Assembly: GCA_039545355.1 (NCBI GenBank)
Contig: BCJJ01000011.1
Coordinates: 330,702-394,701 of the forward strand
Source of the DNA: Trichosporon coremiiforme
Lineage: Eukaryota > Basidiomycota > Tremellomycetes > Trichosporonales > Trichosporonaceae
DNA length: 64,000 nt
Reading direction: 5' to 3'
Shown: piece by piece, positions 1-8,964 of the stretch
How positions within the stretch are numbered: position 1 is the stretch's first letter
How the letters are laid out: every line of letters starts with the position of its first letter
The notes under the pieces: model-generated
Seen by the model: the letters and a program-made list of their open reading frames with translations, nothing else
What the model was told of the DNA's origin: nothing
The model's database searches: none
Program-made: the position numbers and the translations under genes

Positions 1-315
1 CCCGAACCGCATAATGAAGTCGCCCACGACACGCGTGACCTCGTTGCGCGGTGCGATGCCGAAGATGCTCGGGCTGATTCCTGATCTGGGCGCTGCTGGC
101 GGCGCAGGCTCCGGTGCAGCGCGGTCGCCTCGCGAGTGGGAGCCCGAGCCTGGCGGCGGAGTCGGTTCAGCGTGCCGCCCGTCGGTCTCGGGGGTGTGCT
201 CCTCCCTCCGCCGTTTCTTAGACGGTCCTTCCCGCTCGCTGTCGCTCATGTTGTTGTCGGCGTAGGTGGGGTACTCTGGCGGATTGACGCGCTCGTGGAC
301 CGGCACGTAGGACAT
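1..315 (-). CDS. N-terminal part of a probable mRNA-capping RNA 5'-triphosphatase (Cet1/CTL1-like), partial at left edge
   Basis: An open frame of 105 codons starts at the ATG at 313-315 and runs off position 1 without a stop. The first 75 residues are low-complexity, proline- and charge-rich, with a nuclear-localisation-like KKRRR near residue 33. Then comes a conserved-looking stretch, SIFGIAPRNEVTRVVGDFI, which resembles the opening helix of the tunnel-fold domain of fungal RNA 5'-triphosphatases (a hydrophobic 'PLDEFVREVADFI'-type segment). Members of that family remove the gamma phosphate of nascent mRNA before guanylylation in the nucleus. The catalytic beta strands with their Glu residues would lie outside the window, so the assignment rests on one short motif. 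It lies downstream of CDC37 on the same strand with a 204-nt gap. Confidence 0.45.
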   Translation of the reverse strand, partial: MSYVPVHERVNPPEYPTYADNNMSDSEREGPSKKRRREEHTPETDGRHAEPTPPPGSGSHSRGDRAAPEPAPPAAPRSGISPSIFGIAPRNEVTRVVGDFIMRFG

Positions 316-519
316 GGATGAGGGCTTGGACAATGATGAAATCGCGGGAGGGTGGAGGCGGTCATGTCTCTGTTATCTGATTGCTTCCGCTGAGATGGCG
401 ATCAGTGAACATGACTTGACGATTTCGTCACTGCTATGGGGCCATCGCGATAGGCCCTCGCTGTCCGTAATGCTGCAGGCTATACATACACACTCTTCGC
501 TACGCGCTATGCTTTTTAT

Positions 520-2113
520 CTACTTTGTCATGTCGCGGACGCCGCTCTCGGAGAAGCTGAGCATGCCTCCCTCCTGGAGCTTCTCGACGACGTCCTCGGC
601 GTCGGCAACGGACATCTTGCCGAGCTGCTTGTTGACCTCGTCGAGGGACTCGGTCTTGAGCGCCTCCTTGAACGAGGGCGGGAAGCTCTCGTACAGCTCC
701 CACTTGTGCTGGAGGAAGGCGCGAACCTGCTCCATGTCGAGATCCTCTGCGCCCTCGCCCTCGATGCGGAGCTCGGCCGGCGGCGGGCCGTCGGGAATGT
801 TGAAGCCAATCTTCATGTTCGGGTCCTCGGCGACGAGCTGGATCTGCTCGCGCTCCGCCGGTCCCTCCTCCTCCGCCAGCTCCTTTGACCGCCGCTCGAC
901 GTGGTTGTACGTCCGATTGAAGTCGTCGGCGAACATCTTGAGCGACTTCGGGTTCTTCTGGATCATGCGCTGGAAGAAGAGGGCGACGCCATCACGACCG
1001 AGCTCGCGGCAGTAGTTCACCAGCAGAGACTGGTAGACACACCGCTTCGCGAGGTCCTTCTCGCCGCGTCGCTCGGCCGAGAACGCCTCGAGCAGAAGAG
1101 CGTCGTGCGTTGACTCAGACAGCACGGACGGGTCCGACTGGATGAAACGGTACGAGGCTTCGAAATCGCCCATCGGGATGTTGGCGAACTTGCGCGCCGA
1201 AGTCGAGAGGCTCGGAACATCGTCCTCGTCAATCTCGTCCGCGGCAGGCTTCGACACGGCGCTGCTGGACTGTTGGTCAGTTTGCAATCAGAGGCCGTTC
1301 AACTCACGCTAGCACCGGGGTTCAGGACCTCGATCTCCTCAACCGTCTCCTTCTTCGGGGCAGGCTTCGCCTTGGGCTTGTCGAGCGGGCTCGGTCCGGC
1401 CTTGTTGACCGCAGAACTTGAGAAGCCGTCGTGGATCGTGTCGCTCGTGATCTTCTTGTTCATCTCGTCCTCCTCCTTGGCGACCTCCTTCTTGACAGCC
1501 TCGGAACGCTTGTCGAGCTCAGCAATGTGGTACTGCAGGCGCTCGAGCAGCGTCTTAGCCATAGCCTCCTTCTTTCCGTCCGGAATCGTCGCCTCGTTCG
1601 ACCAGGCGGGCGCACCATCCTTCTCCTCTAGCCTCTTGCCGCCCTTGGTGACGACACCGTTCTCGACCTTGGCATCGCCATCGACGAGCCACGCAGACTC
1701 GCGCCACAGGTCGCTGAGAAGCTGGCCGAGCATCATGTCGTACGTCGGCTGGTTGGGCGCGCCAGTGTCGGGCTTCTCGTCGGACGGCTGCTCCTTGATC
1801 CGGCGCTGCACCGAGCGGTAGTAGTCGACGCCCTTGTCCTTGACTCCGTCGATAACGGACTGAATGCGGGGACGCAGGATGTTGTTCAGTTCGAGCTCGG
1901 AGTGCAGCTTCTTGATGAGGAGCTTGCGCGCCTCGCGCTTCTCGTGGATGTCACGCTGCTTCCATCGGATCATGGAGCGCTTGTCGACATTGGGGTGCTC
2001 CTCGATGTCCGAGTCATCAGAGAGCTTGACGTCAGCGCTATCATTCCTTCCCACCTCAGCAATTCGTTGAAACTCACCTCAAGGTTGTCCCACTTGGAGT
2101 AGTTCAGCGGCAT
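520..2113 (-). CDS. CDC37: Hsp90 co-chaperone Cdc37
   Basis: Three exons: 2078-2113, 1308-2024 and 520-1269, giving 500 residues, a normal fungal Cdc37 length. The first exon encodes MPLNYSKWDNLE and splices in phase to LSDDSDIEEHPNVDKRS, which is the highly conserved Cdc37 N-terminus that binds protein kinases. The serine in the SDDSD context corresponds to the CK2 site needed for kinase-client loading. A long charged, coiled middle section follows, then the Hsp90-binding and C-terminal helical domains (exon 3, including the stretch ANIPMGDFEASYRFIQ). Introns are 53 and 38 nt, both with CTGAC branch sites. The protein loads kinases onto Hsp90 in the cytosol. It is divergent to NDC1 across 323 bp. 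Confidence 0.95.
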
Positions 2114-2436
2114 TTTGCTTTTGGTTGCCTGTCTGCGTGTTGGCGACCTCTGTCGTTTATCAAGTCAGTCGCGACGTGTCGGCGGCGATGGTTGGAACTC
2201 TCTCGAAGTCTGGAGGACCTACCTCCACCGCAGCCACCGTCACAGAGCGATCCCGCCAGGGTCCGTTCACGTGCCTGTTTAGGCCTGTCAATCGCCGCGA
2301 CCGTTATTCGATGCAGCGCGCGCCTACGCTGTACCGACGTCACGAACGAAAACATCAAGCCAAGGTCAACAATTAAGCGTCCCAGACACCTGTACCCCAT
2401 CGCTTCCTACCTCCTTGGCGGAAGCTTGCACACAAA
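2114..2436. promoter_or_regulatory. Shared intergenic promoter between CDC37 (minus) and NDC1 (plus)
   Basis: This 323-bp gap separates two divergent start codons, so it must hold both promoters and both leaders. I see no clear TATA box and no other gene. Confidence 0.5.
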
Positions 2437-4630
2437 ATGCCGACAGTCGTGGCAACAGGAACGGCGTCGGTGAGGGCTGTGAAGCCCGTCGAGGTAAGCT
2501 AGATGACCCAGCACCATAGCTGACCCCAGCCTGTCGCCAGAATCAATGCGCACTATAGGGTGAGTGCAGACCAGACCAGCTTGGAAGCGTTCTTGGGGCA
2601 TTGCAGAGCTACAACTGGGCCAAGGCAGCTTGCGGTACTTCTGTGGACACCACAGCTGCGACAATTTCTGGTCCCAGCTGTTCGGTCCACAGCACAGCTA
2701 AAGGAAAGAACGACGAACTGATATTCAGAAATTCTTGCGGTCGCGTTCCCTCAATCTCATTGTCCGCGCCGCCGTGATCACGACGCTGTCGTTCGTCATT
2801 ACTCCGGCAGTACTACTGGGTGAGCTTCCATGGTTCGCTTTCAGAAACTAACAGCAGGTTTGAGGTATTCCTTCGCCTCTGGCCTGCTTGCCGTCCTCGC
2901 GGGACCGGTGCTGTATGTGGCCTCCATTCATTGGGTTCTGCGCGTCCGCCAGCAATGGATTCTGAGTGAGTTGAGGCGAGGAAAGCCATCGCGGTCAACC
3001 CTAACCCACGCAGAGCCTCCTCATCTCAAGTCCCCTCCGTCTCGACTGTGCATGGGCTTCTCCACGCTCTTCTCGCTTCCGTCGCTGGCCATCTTCTTCA
3101 GCTACGCTTGGTGCACTGTCGTTTTCACTATCTTCTACAGCTGTCTTGTCAACAACCTGAAGCCGGACTCCAACCTGGCGCTTCTGGAGCCCACGAAGCG
3201 TGCCCCGCATCATGGCAACGAGCGCCTGTGGTTCCTGGTCTTCGGAAACTTCTGCTTCGCTGTCCTCTTCGCTCTGCGTGATCTTGTTAAGGACACGAAC
3301 TACGCTCAGTGGCCCAAGAAGACCAACGTCAACTTCACCGACGCCGTTAAGAACGAGATCGTCAAGTGCTTCTCTGGGCCTTTCTGGGGTGACCTGGCAG
3401 TCTCGGCGGCTTTCACGTTCGCGTTCACCGCCCTCTACCGCACCTTCCGCGGTGTTGCGTGGCGCTGGCTGGTGTCGTACGTCAGCTTCTCTCGTCCCTT
3501 CGTTCTCAACTTCGCCAAGACGTCGCGCTCGAGCGTTACTTGGTCTCTGGGATGGTACCTCTTCGTGTCCGAGGTGGCGCTTCTGGTCGTTCTTAAGCCC
3601 ACACTCGCGGTGCTGGACACGTACATGACGCAACCGCTGAACTTTGCGAGCTTCACCCGCAAGTCGCCTCTGAACCCCGAGGCGTATCTTCTTGAGGCTA
3701 TGAAGAGCCAGGACCCGTTCTACCTCGATCACACTGTCATGGAGATCCAGCGCATCGTCCACGCCAAGAACAAGCGCGCCATCTTCTTCGCCGACCCTGG
3801 CAAGCCTTCGCTTACTCACGAGCTGTACCGTGTCATGATCATCCAGCTTGGCCGCGTGTACAGCACCCTTACGGCCGATAGCCGGCCTGCCAAGAAGGAG
3901 GTCCCCTCCGCCCCGATCCAGCCGGACATGCATACCGTGACGCTGAAGAGCGGCAACATCTTCCGACCGCCCGCCAAGAAGAGCGGAATCCAGTCGCTCG
4001 TCTCGACCATCGTGGAAACCACTCCCCGCCCGACGCCCGCGCCGATACGCGATGCCGCCCACGTGATTCACGAGAAGGAGGTCACTTTGCTGAAGAAGGC
4101 TGAGAAGCCTGTCAAGGAGGCTGAGCAGTGGGCGCTGGGCCTGCCGGTTATCGGACCCGTCCTCTCCTGGGTCAAGGACGTGCGCGGTTGCTACCAGAAC
4201 TGGGCTGGCAACGAGTGGGCCCGCCGACGGGTGTTCAACGGTGTGCCCGAGTTCGATCGCCTGCAGCGTGTCGTTGACAGTAAGCCTCCAGGCGTCGACC
4301 GAAAAGCTGACAACAGTTCTGAAGACAATGACCTGTGCCTCCGCCACCGAGGACCAGTATGGCGCCGTCCAGGTCGTCCTGCCGGCGACGCTCGAGGCCC
4401 TTGTGCGCGTGCGCTGGGGCGCGCAGATCCTTCAGGCCAGGCTGCTGAAGGAGGCGCCGAAGGTGTCCGACTCCGCCAGCGACGGTGTCCGGGAACAGAT
4501 CGACAAGGTCACCGACGTCGTCGACGATGGCATCAGGACCATTGTCGACAGGTTCGGCAACAGCCTCACCTCCGCCTTCACGTTCCCGCCGAGCGTGGCC
4601 GCGGAGCTCACGACCATCTGCCAGGGATGA
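2437..4630 (+). CDS. NDC1: Nucleoporin Ndc1/Cut11 (nuclear pore and spindle pole body membrane anchor)
   Basis: Multi-exon membrane protein. Downstream exons are clear: one ending at 2819, then 2858-2965, 3014-4279 and 4317-4630 (stop 4628-4630). The 5' part is less certain: I place the ATG at 2437-2439, with small exons around 2437-2493 and 2530-2559 before a helix-rich exon near 2730. Several hydrophobic spans occupy the N-terminal half, as in Ndc1, whose six spans anchor the pore ring and the spindle pole body in the nuclear envelope. The cytosolic C-terminal half carries family landmarks: EAYLLEAMKSQDPFYLDHTV, ELYRVMIIQLGRVYSTL and, after the last 37-nt intron, TMTCASATEDQYGAVQVVLP, which matches the conserved 'ASxxEDxYGxVQ' segment. 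An alternative would be an unrelated multi-span protein, but the C-terminal match argues against it. Confidence 0.8.
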
Positions 4631-4869
4631 GGGCCGGTAGATACATAGCGCATAGACAAGCATTGCATGAACATATACCCCGCAAAACATCGACTGCGCT
4701 CCGACGGGAACAACGTAGGGCCACCACGCAAATTCTATTGCTCACCCCGCAAAACCCATACACAGGAGATTAGAAAGTAATACCAATTGTGAATAGGAGA
4801 ATTTGGGCAACGTTTATAAGTAACGTGGCCGCCCAACCAGCAACGTACCGATTCAATCGGGTCAGATAA

Positions 4870-4974
4870 TCTTCGCTAGTATATCGGTTAGTATAATCGC
4901 CTCTCATTAGAGAGATTCCTAATCGCTGATTGGAAAGTTCGCGATAGAGCAGGGTTCGACTCCCTGGCGGAGAA
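4870..4974 (+). tRNA. tRNA-Glu (anticodon CTC) with a 33-nt intron
   Basis: A full cloverleaf can be drawn. The acceptor stem 4870-4876 pairs over all 7 bp with 4967-4973. The D stem is 4879-4882 with 4891-4894. The anticodon stem ATCGC (4896-4900) pairs with GCGAT (4941-4945). The T stem CAGGG/CCCTG flanks TTCGACT. The spliced anticodon loop is CTCTCAC, identical to the usual Glu(CTC) loop. The intron, 4907-4939, sits after position 37 as expected and contains GAG, able to pair with the anticodon. A T5 run at 4978-4982 is a good Pol III terminator. It lies in the gap between NDC1 and the SET-domain gene. Confidence 0.88.
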
Positions 4975-5329
4975 TGCTTTTTCCTCCGAGCGCCCGCGGC
5001 AGCCTGTTCTTTTGTTTGCTCTTGGTTGCATATCGGAAAGCCGGTAGAAGAACTCTGGTCCGTGCTCACCTGTCCTGCGACCAGCAGGTTTCTCTTGATC
5101 AGAATCTGGGCTCGTTGTGATCGCGAGATACATCTGCCTGGCGTTCTCAGCTTGGCCCCGTTGGACGGAGATAGGTGACCCACATGACACTTGTGCCCCT
5201 GGGTGCGACTAACCCAACCGAGGTGGTCTGGATCACAAAGTAGTCCGTCCAACACTGCAAGAACCGCCATCTCATGCCCACGAATGACGCATGGTTATCG
5301 GATGATGACCAAGGCGGCCCCCCCTTGCA
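4975..5329. other. Intergenic, no gene seen
   Basis: Between the tRNA-Glu terminator and the putative SET-gene start. Only short frames without coding character; it includes a 9-C run near 5316-5324. Confidence 0.5.
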
Positions 5330-6385
5330 ATGTCGACGTCTTGTGATACCCCCTGAGCGTTGACGTCCACGTCCCAGTCCGGCTACCAGTACGTCAACAA
5401 CAAACTTCGAGGACCACAATGCGACACAGCACCGCGCGAAGAGGGCCAAGTCGAGCCTGCAGTCGTGGGAGGAGAAGAAGCGGTTACACGAGCTCAAGAA
5501 GAAGGAGCGCAAGGAGCGGAAGGAGCGGAAAGAGCGCAAGAAATTGAAGCGGCTGCAGAAGCTCGGATGGCTCCTGACGACAATCGACACTGGCGCCTTC
5601 ACCAGACCGACAAACGCAAACTGCTCGGCCTCGCAGCGACCTCCGCGCTCCGAGCGGGGTCACCGTCAGTGAGGCTAGCGGAAGTCCAAGCCACAGCGGC
5701 GATGCGATGGCGAAGACCAGTCCGCCATCTTCGAGTACAGTTCGCGCACGAATCATTCGTGCTGCCCCAACTCGCACTGGTACTGGGACAACGAGGCGCA
5801 AGAGCGATGTGAGTTTCCCATTCCAGATGAGAGAAAGGAAGATGGTGGAAGCTGACAGACAGATCTTATGGCACTCCGTGATATCAAGGAGGGCGAGGAG
5901 ATCACGGCCTCCTATGTGGACGAGTTCGACGTGCTTAACTCGCGTTGGAAGCGGCGACAGATCTTACGCGAGTTGCACGAGTTCCAGTGCATGTGTCCCG
6001 CATGCGACGTCGACGTCGTCGCGGGGCGTCAGTCGGACAAGGACCGGAAGCGGATTATGGATCTGCTTGTGCGCTGGGAGAGCGTGCGGACGACACAGGG
6101 CATCAACACGCTAGCCAGGGAGGCGCTCATCGTCGACGAGATCAGCGACATCGTCCGCCTCCTGAAGCAGGAGAAGGTCGAGATTCACCTCGACTACCCT
6201 ATCGAGATCTCTTCCACATCCATGCGGCCTACGGGCGCAGAGAACTTGCGAGGGACACGGCTAAGGTGCTGGTCCAGACGCTGAGGCGCAAGGCAGGGCG
6301 GAGGAGCAAGGCATGGGAGGAGTTGAAGTGGGCGCGTAATCCCGAGAGCTGGCACGGGTTCGGATCATTACTAGTCGAGAGCTAA
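5330..6385 (+). CDS. SET-domain protein lysine methyltransferase-like, reading frame apparently disrupted
   Basis: The core is a SET-C region: exon 2 ends with TNHSCCPNSHWYWDNEAQER (the NHSCxPN motif), then a 54-nt intron (5809-5862) joins to LMALRDIKEGEEITASYVDE, the 'GEEIT..Y' motif that closes the S-adenosylmethionine pocket, followed by a post-SET cysteine cluster FQCMCPACD. Upstream is a Lys/Arg/Glu coiled-coil (about 5455-5560, ending KKLKRLQKLGWLL). No SET-N half is visible. The frame of the coiled-coil cannot be spliced cleanly into the NHSC frame (5665-5715), and near 6211 the frame must shift by one base to continue into DLFHIHAAYGRRELARDTAK and the stop at 6383-6385. It is therefore either a decayed gene or one with sequence errors. 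The start at 5330 is a guess. Confidence 0.6.
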
Positions 6386-6518
6386 TGAGACATCAGTAGA
6401 GCAACTGCCATAGATTAGAATGTATGCTGTAGTACATCTGTATAAATGTTATGATCGATCGGATTGTTGTGATGTTGGGAGTGGGTTGTTATGGGATTTA
6501 GGCAGTTGAGAAGAAGCT

Positions 6519-7506
6519 CTACTTGCTCTCAGCGGCGGGCGCCTCGGGTGTCGGTAGAGGCGCAGAGGTGTCGACCTCGACAGATCCTGGCGTCTTCTTG
6601 ATCGCCTCGGCGAGCTCGGAGACCTCATTCGTCGCGTTCTGAGCCCGGGCCTGGTCCCGCTTCTCGTGGAAAGCGGTCGCGAGGCGTGCAACGTTGCCCG
6701 CCTCGGCCGACTCGGCCGCATCTCCAGCATCGATCGCCTCGATAGCGACCTTGGCTCGCGCCTCGGAAATCGCTCGTCGCTCCGCCTCCTGCTCCGCGAG
6801 CCACTTGCGCATCTCGCCCTCTGTCGCAATGATACCCTTCATCGCGAGAGCGTTACGAGCTTCGCGCCGGAGAGCGTTCTCCGTCGCTCGCTGATGAGCC
6901 TCATATCGAAGCAGCTTGTCCTCTGTTCTATGTCAGCGCTGTTGTGGACTCCCTCACGAATGCCTGCTCCCCGCCAGCGCTCGGACCCAGGTCGTTCCGG
7001 CGGGTCCGGGTCGCACTACCAGCAAGTTCGCTATCTCCCTGCTCCCCGAAAACAAGAAGAAGACTACTTACCGGCACCAATACAGAGTCCGAAGATACTT
7101 GCTGCTCTGTCAGTTTGAGAACGGCATAGAAACTCACAGCTCGTCACAAGGAACGCCTTGATCGCCCATGTCTGCTTCCGGAACAGGGGCCAGAACGTGT
7201 GCATGGCGCCGACGCCGAGGAGACCGTACACTGTCCACCAGCCCATGCCCTTGAGTCCTCCGGCGACCTGCAGCTCGTACTGTTCTTGTCAGCTTCTCTG
7301 GTCTCCAAGTAGCTTGTCTCGTGGTAAGAGCTCGCCCTCGCGTCGCCTTGCCTACGATGGTTGACTGGACCAGTGCCTCGACACCCTTTCCTTTCCGGGT
7401 AAAAGGAGAGACAAAAGGTTGTTGAGAGTCGGGGGTAAGGGTCACTCACAGCTCGCTGCTGGTGTTCGAGTCTTCGCCCGCGGTCCGCGCTGTCTGGGAT
7501 GCTCAT
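6519..7506 (-). CDS. Small two-TM membrane protein with coiled-coil tail, unknown function
   Basis: Four exons (7450-7506, 7138-7279, 7072-7104, 6519-6922) give 211 residues in consistent phase. Residues 1-19 are polar. Next comes GGLKGMGWWTVYGLLGVGAM with a first membrane span, a short basic loop, and a second span ending in SIFGLCIGA. From about residue 78 to 165 the protein is a Glu/Ala/Arg-rich helix, probably coiled, and the C-terminus is acidic and proline-rich. The two-span arrangement with a leading GGLKG faintly resembles the N-terminal module of Rcf2-type respiratory supercomplex factors, but I would not assign that function. The first intron is unusually long here (170 nt), and a further small exon in it is possible. 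Confidence 0.7.
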
Positions 7507-8169
7507 GTTCGTCCTCTGGCCGGGGGTCACGAGAGGTAGAATGCGGATGTGAATTAGACGCTGATACTGCGGACATGTGTCATCTCGCCTCGCCTGTAGA
7601 TCTCCCGGTGGAGGTCATCATCGAGGCGAGCAGGGCTTGTTTCGGAGTCCATATGACCCGTGCCTGGCGCCTTCCATGAGGCGGGGTCTGCGCCTCAATG
7701 TCATTCGGAATCTTCGTTGCGTCCTTCCGACAACTCTGCTTTATGCACGTCGGACTCTCGATGAAGTCTTGAGTTGCTTATGCAAGGTAAGAGCCTGCTT
7801 GCAAAAGTACGCCTTCCTCAGATGAAAGTGATAGCACAAAGCAGCAACTCTGAGCGGAGGTTCTCATGTCAGATCACGTGAGGCTAATACAGCCCTCCGC
7901 AGAGGTCACAATTTGTGAGGTCGCACGAGCATAACGACTCGATGCACCGAAGATGGATGACATAAACTGTGGCCGGATAGGAGCACAAGCATTCATTCTC
8001 TCGAAATGTTCACAAAGTAGAATTGTGTGCGCGGTCTGTTCGACGCTTTCGATCGTATGGCGACAGTGCCATCCTTCTGTCCCTATCTCGGCTCTCGGGT
8101 TTGACCTCCACTTCCGTTCTCTCAACCAGACTATCCACATCCTCCACCGTGCGCCGATTCGTCGTCCCG
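7507..8169. promoter_or_regulatory. Divergent intergenic region with a TCACGTGA site
   Basis: This 663-bp gap separates two divergent genes. A palindromic TCACGTGA (7874-7881) is a textbook E-box for bHLH factors such as Cbf1-type regulators. No gene is seen. Confidence 0.4.
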
Positions 8170-8847
8170 ATGCTTGAGCTCCTCCGCCCCGTCCGCGCGG
8201 GCGGCGGGCACCTCGCGATCCTTGACTCATCCTTCAACCCGCCCTCAGCAGCGCACCATGCAATCGCCTCGTCCTCGTTCCCCGGACATCTGGGCTGTGA
8301 GCGGGTGGACTACACTGCCCGCCTGCTCTTGTACTCGCCCCGGAACGCCGACAAAGTCTCCGGCAGCACAGATGCGACGACGGAACAACGTTCAGAGATG
8401 ATGCGTCTGCTGGCTGAACATATGAGCGGCGCGGGACAAGAGACAGGCGCGGCGCTGCTGCCCCTGCCCACGTTTGCGCAGAAGGCCGACCACCTCGCGG
8501 AGCAGTTCCCAGATTCGCATCTCACGTTCCTCGTTGGCACGGACACGCTCACAAGAGTCTTCGACCCGAAGTACTACGACGACATGGACCAGGCTCTCGC
8601 ACACCTCTTCGAGAGGGCACACCTGGTCTGCTGCGCTCGCGGAGCTGATGCCGACGCCGTTCTCAACAGGTATCCGAGGATTCGAGAATGGGCGCAGCGG
8701 GGAAACGTGCGCTTCATCGATGCTGTCGGTGAGGTTAGCTCGACGGCCATTCGGCGCGCAGTCCAGGAAGGCGACTGGGAGCTGGCGGAGCAGCTTTGCG
8801 CTCCCGGCGTTGGAGAGTACGTGCGCAAGGAAGGGCTGTACCGATAG
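8170..8847 (+). CDS. Nicotinamide-nucleotide adenylyltransferase-like protein (POF1/NMNAT family)
   Basis: Single exon of 225 codons from the ATG at 8170; an upstream in-frame extension to 8023 looks like leader sequence. Near residue 16 it has LAILDSSFNPPSAAHHA, the nucleotidyltransferase 'G/S-x-F-x-P-x-x-x-x-H' nucleotide-binding signature. Near the C-terminus it has GEVSSTAIRRAVQEGD, the ISSTxxR motif that binds the triphosphate. FLVGTDTLTRVFDPKYY in the middle matches the family's 'GxDtl..f...kYY' segment. Proteins of this kind join NMN and ATP to form NAD, and the fungal POF1 branch is implicated in stress and ubiquitin-linked protein quality control. Closeness to POF1 rather than classical Nma1/2 is inferred from length and the N-terminus starting directly at the fold. 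Confidence 0.78.
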   Translation: MLELLRPVRAGGGHLAILDSSFNPPSAAHHAIASSSFPGHLGCERVDYTARLLLYSPRNADKVSGSTDATTEQRSEMMRLLAEHMSGAGQETGAALLPLPTFAQKADHLAEQFPDSHLTFLVGTDTLTRVFDPKYYDDMDQALAHLFERAHLVCCARGADADAVLNRYPRIREWAQRGNVRFIDAVGEVSSTAIRRAVQEGDWELAEQLCAPGVGEYVRKEGLYR

Positions 8848-8964
8848 AGGAAGCAGACTAGAAGACTGCGTGCATGTTCGCTACGCGACGATAGACCAGA
8901 GTGATAATGCATGGATGCTATGCTACTGTACTGTACTCGAATGTTGATGCTAATGCTGATGCTA

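Noticed and set aside
3001..4347. 448-codon reverse frame over NDC1
   Set aside because: Composition is His/Arg/Glu/Val-rich as expected of an antisense shadow; the plus strand has the recognisable protein and splice sites.
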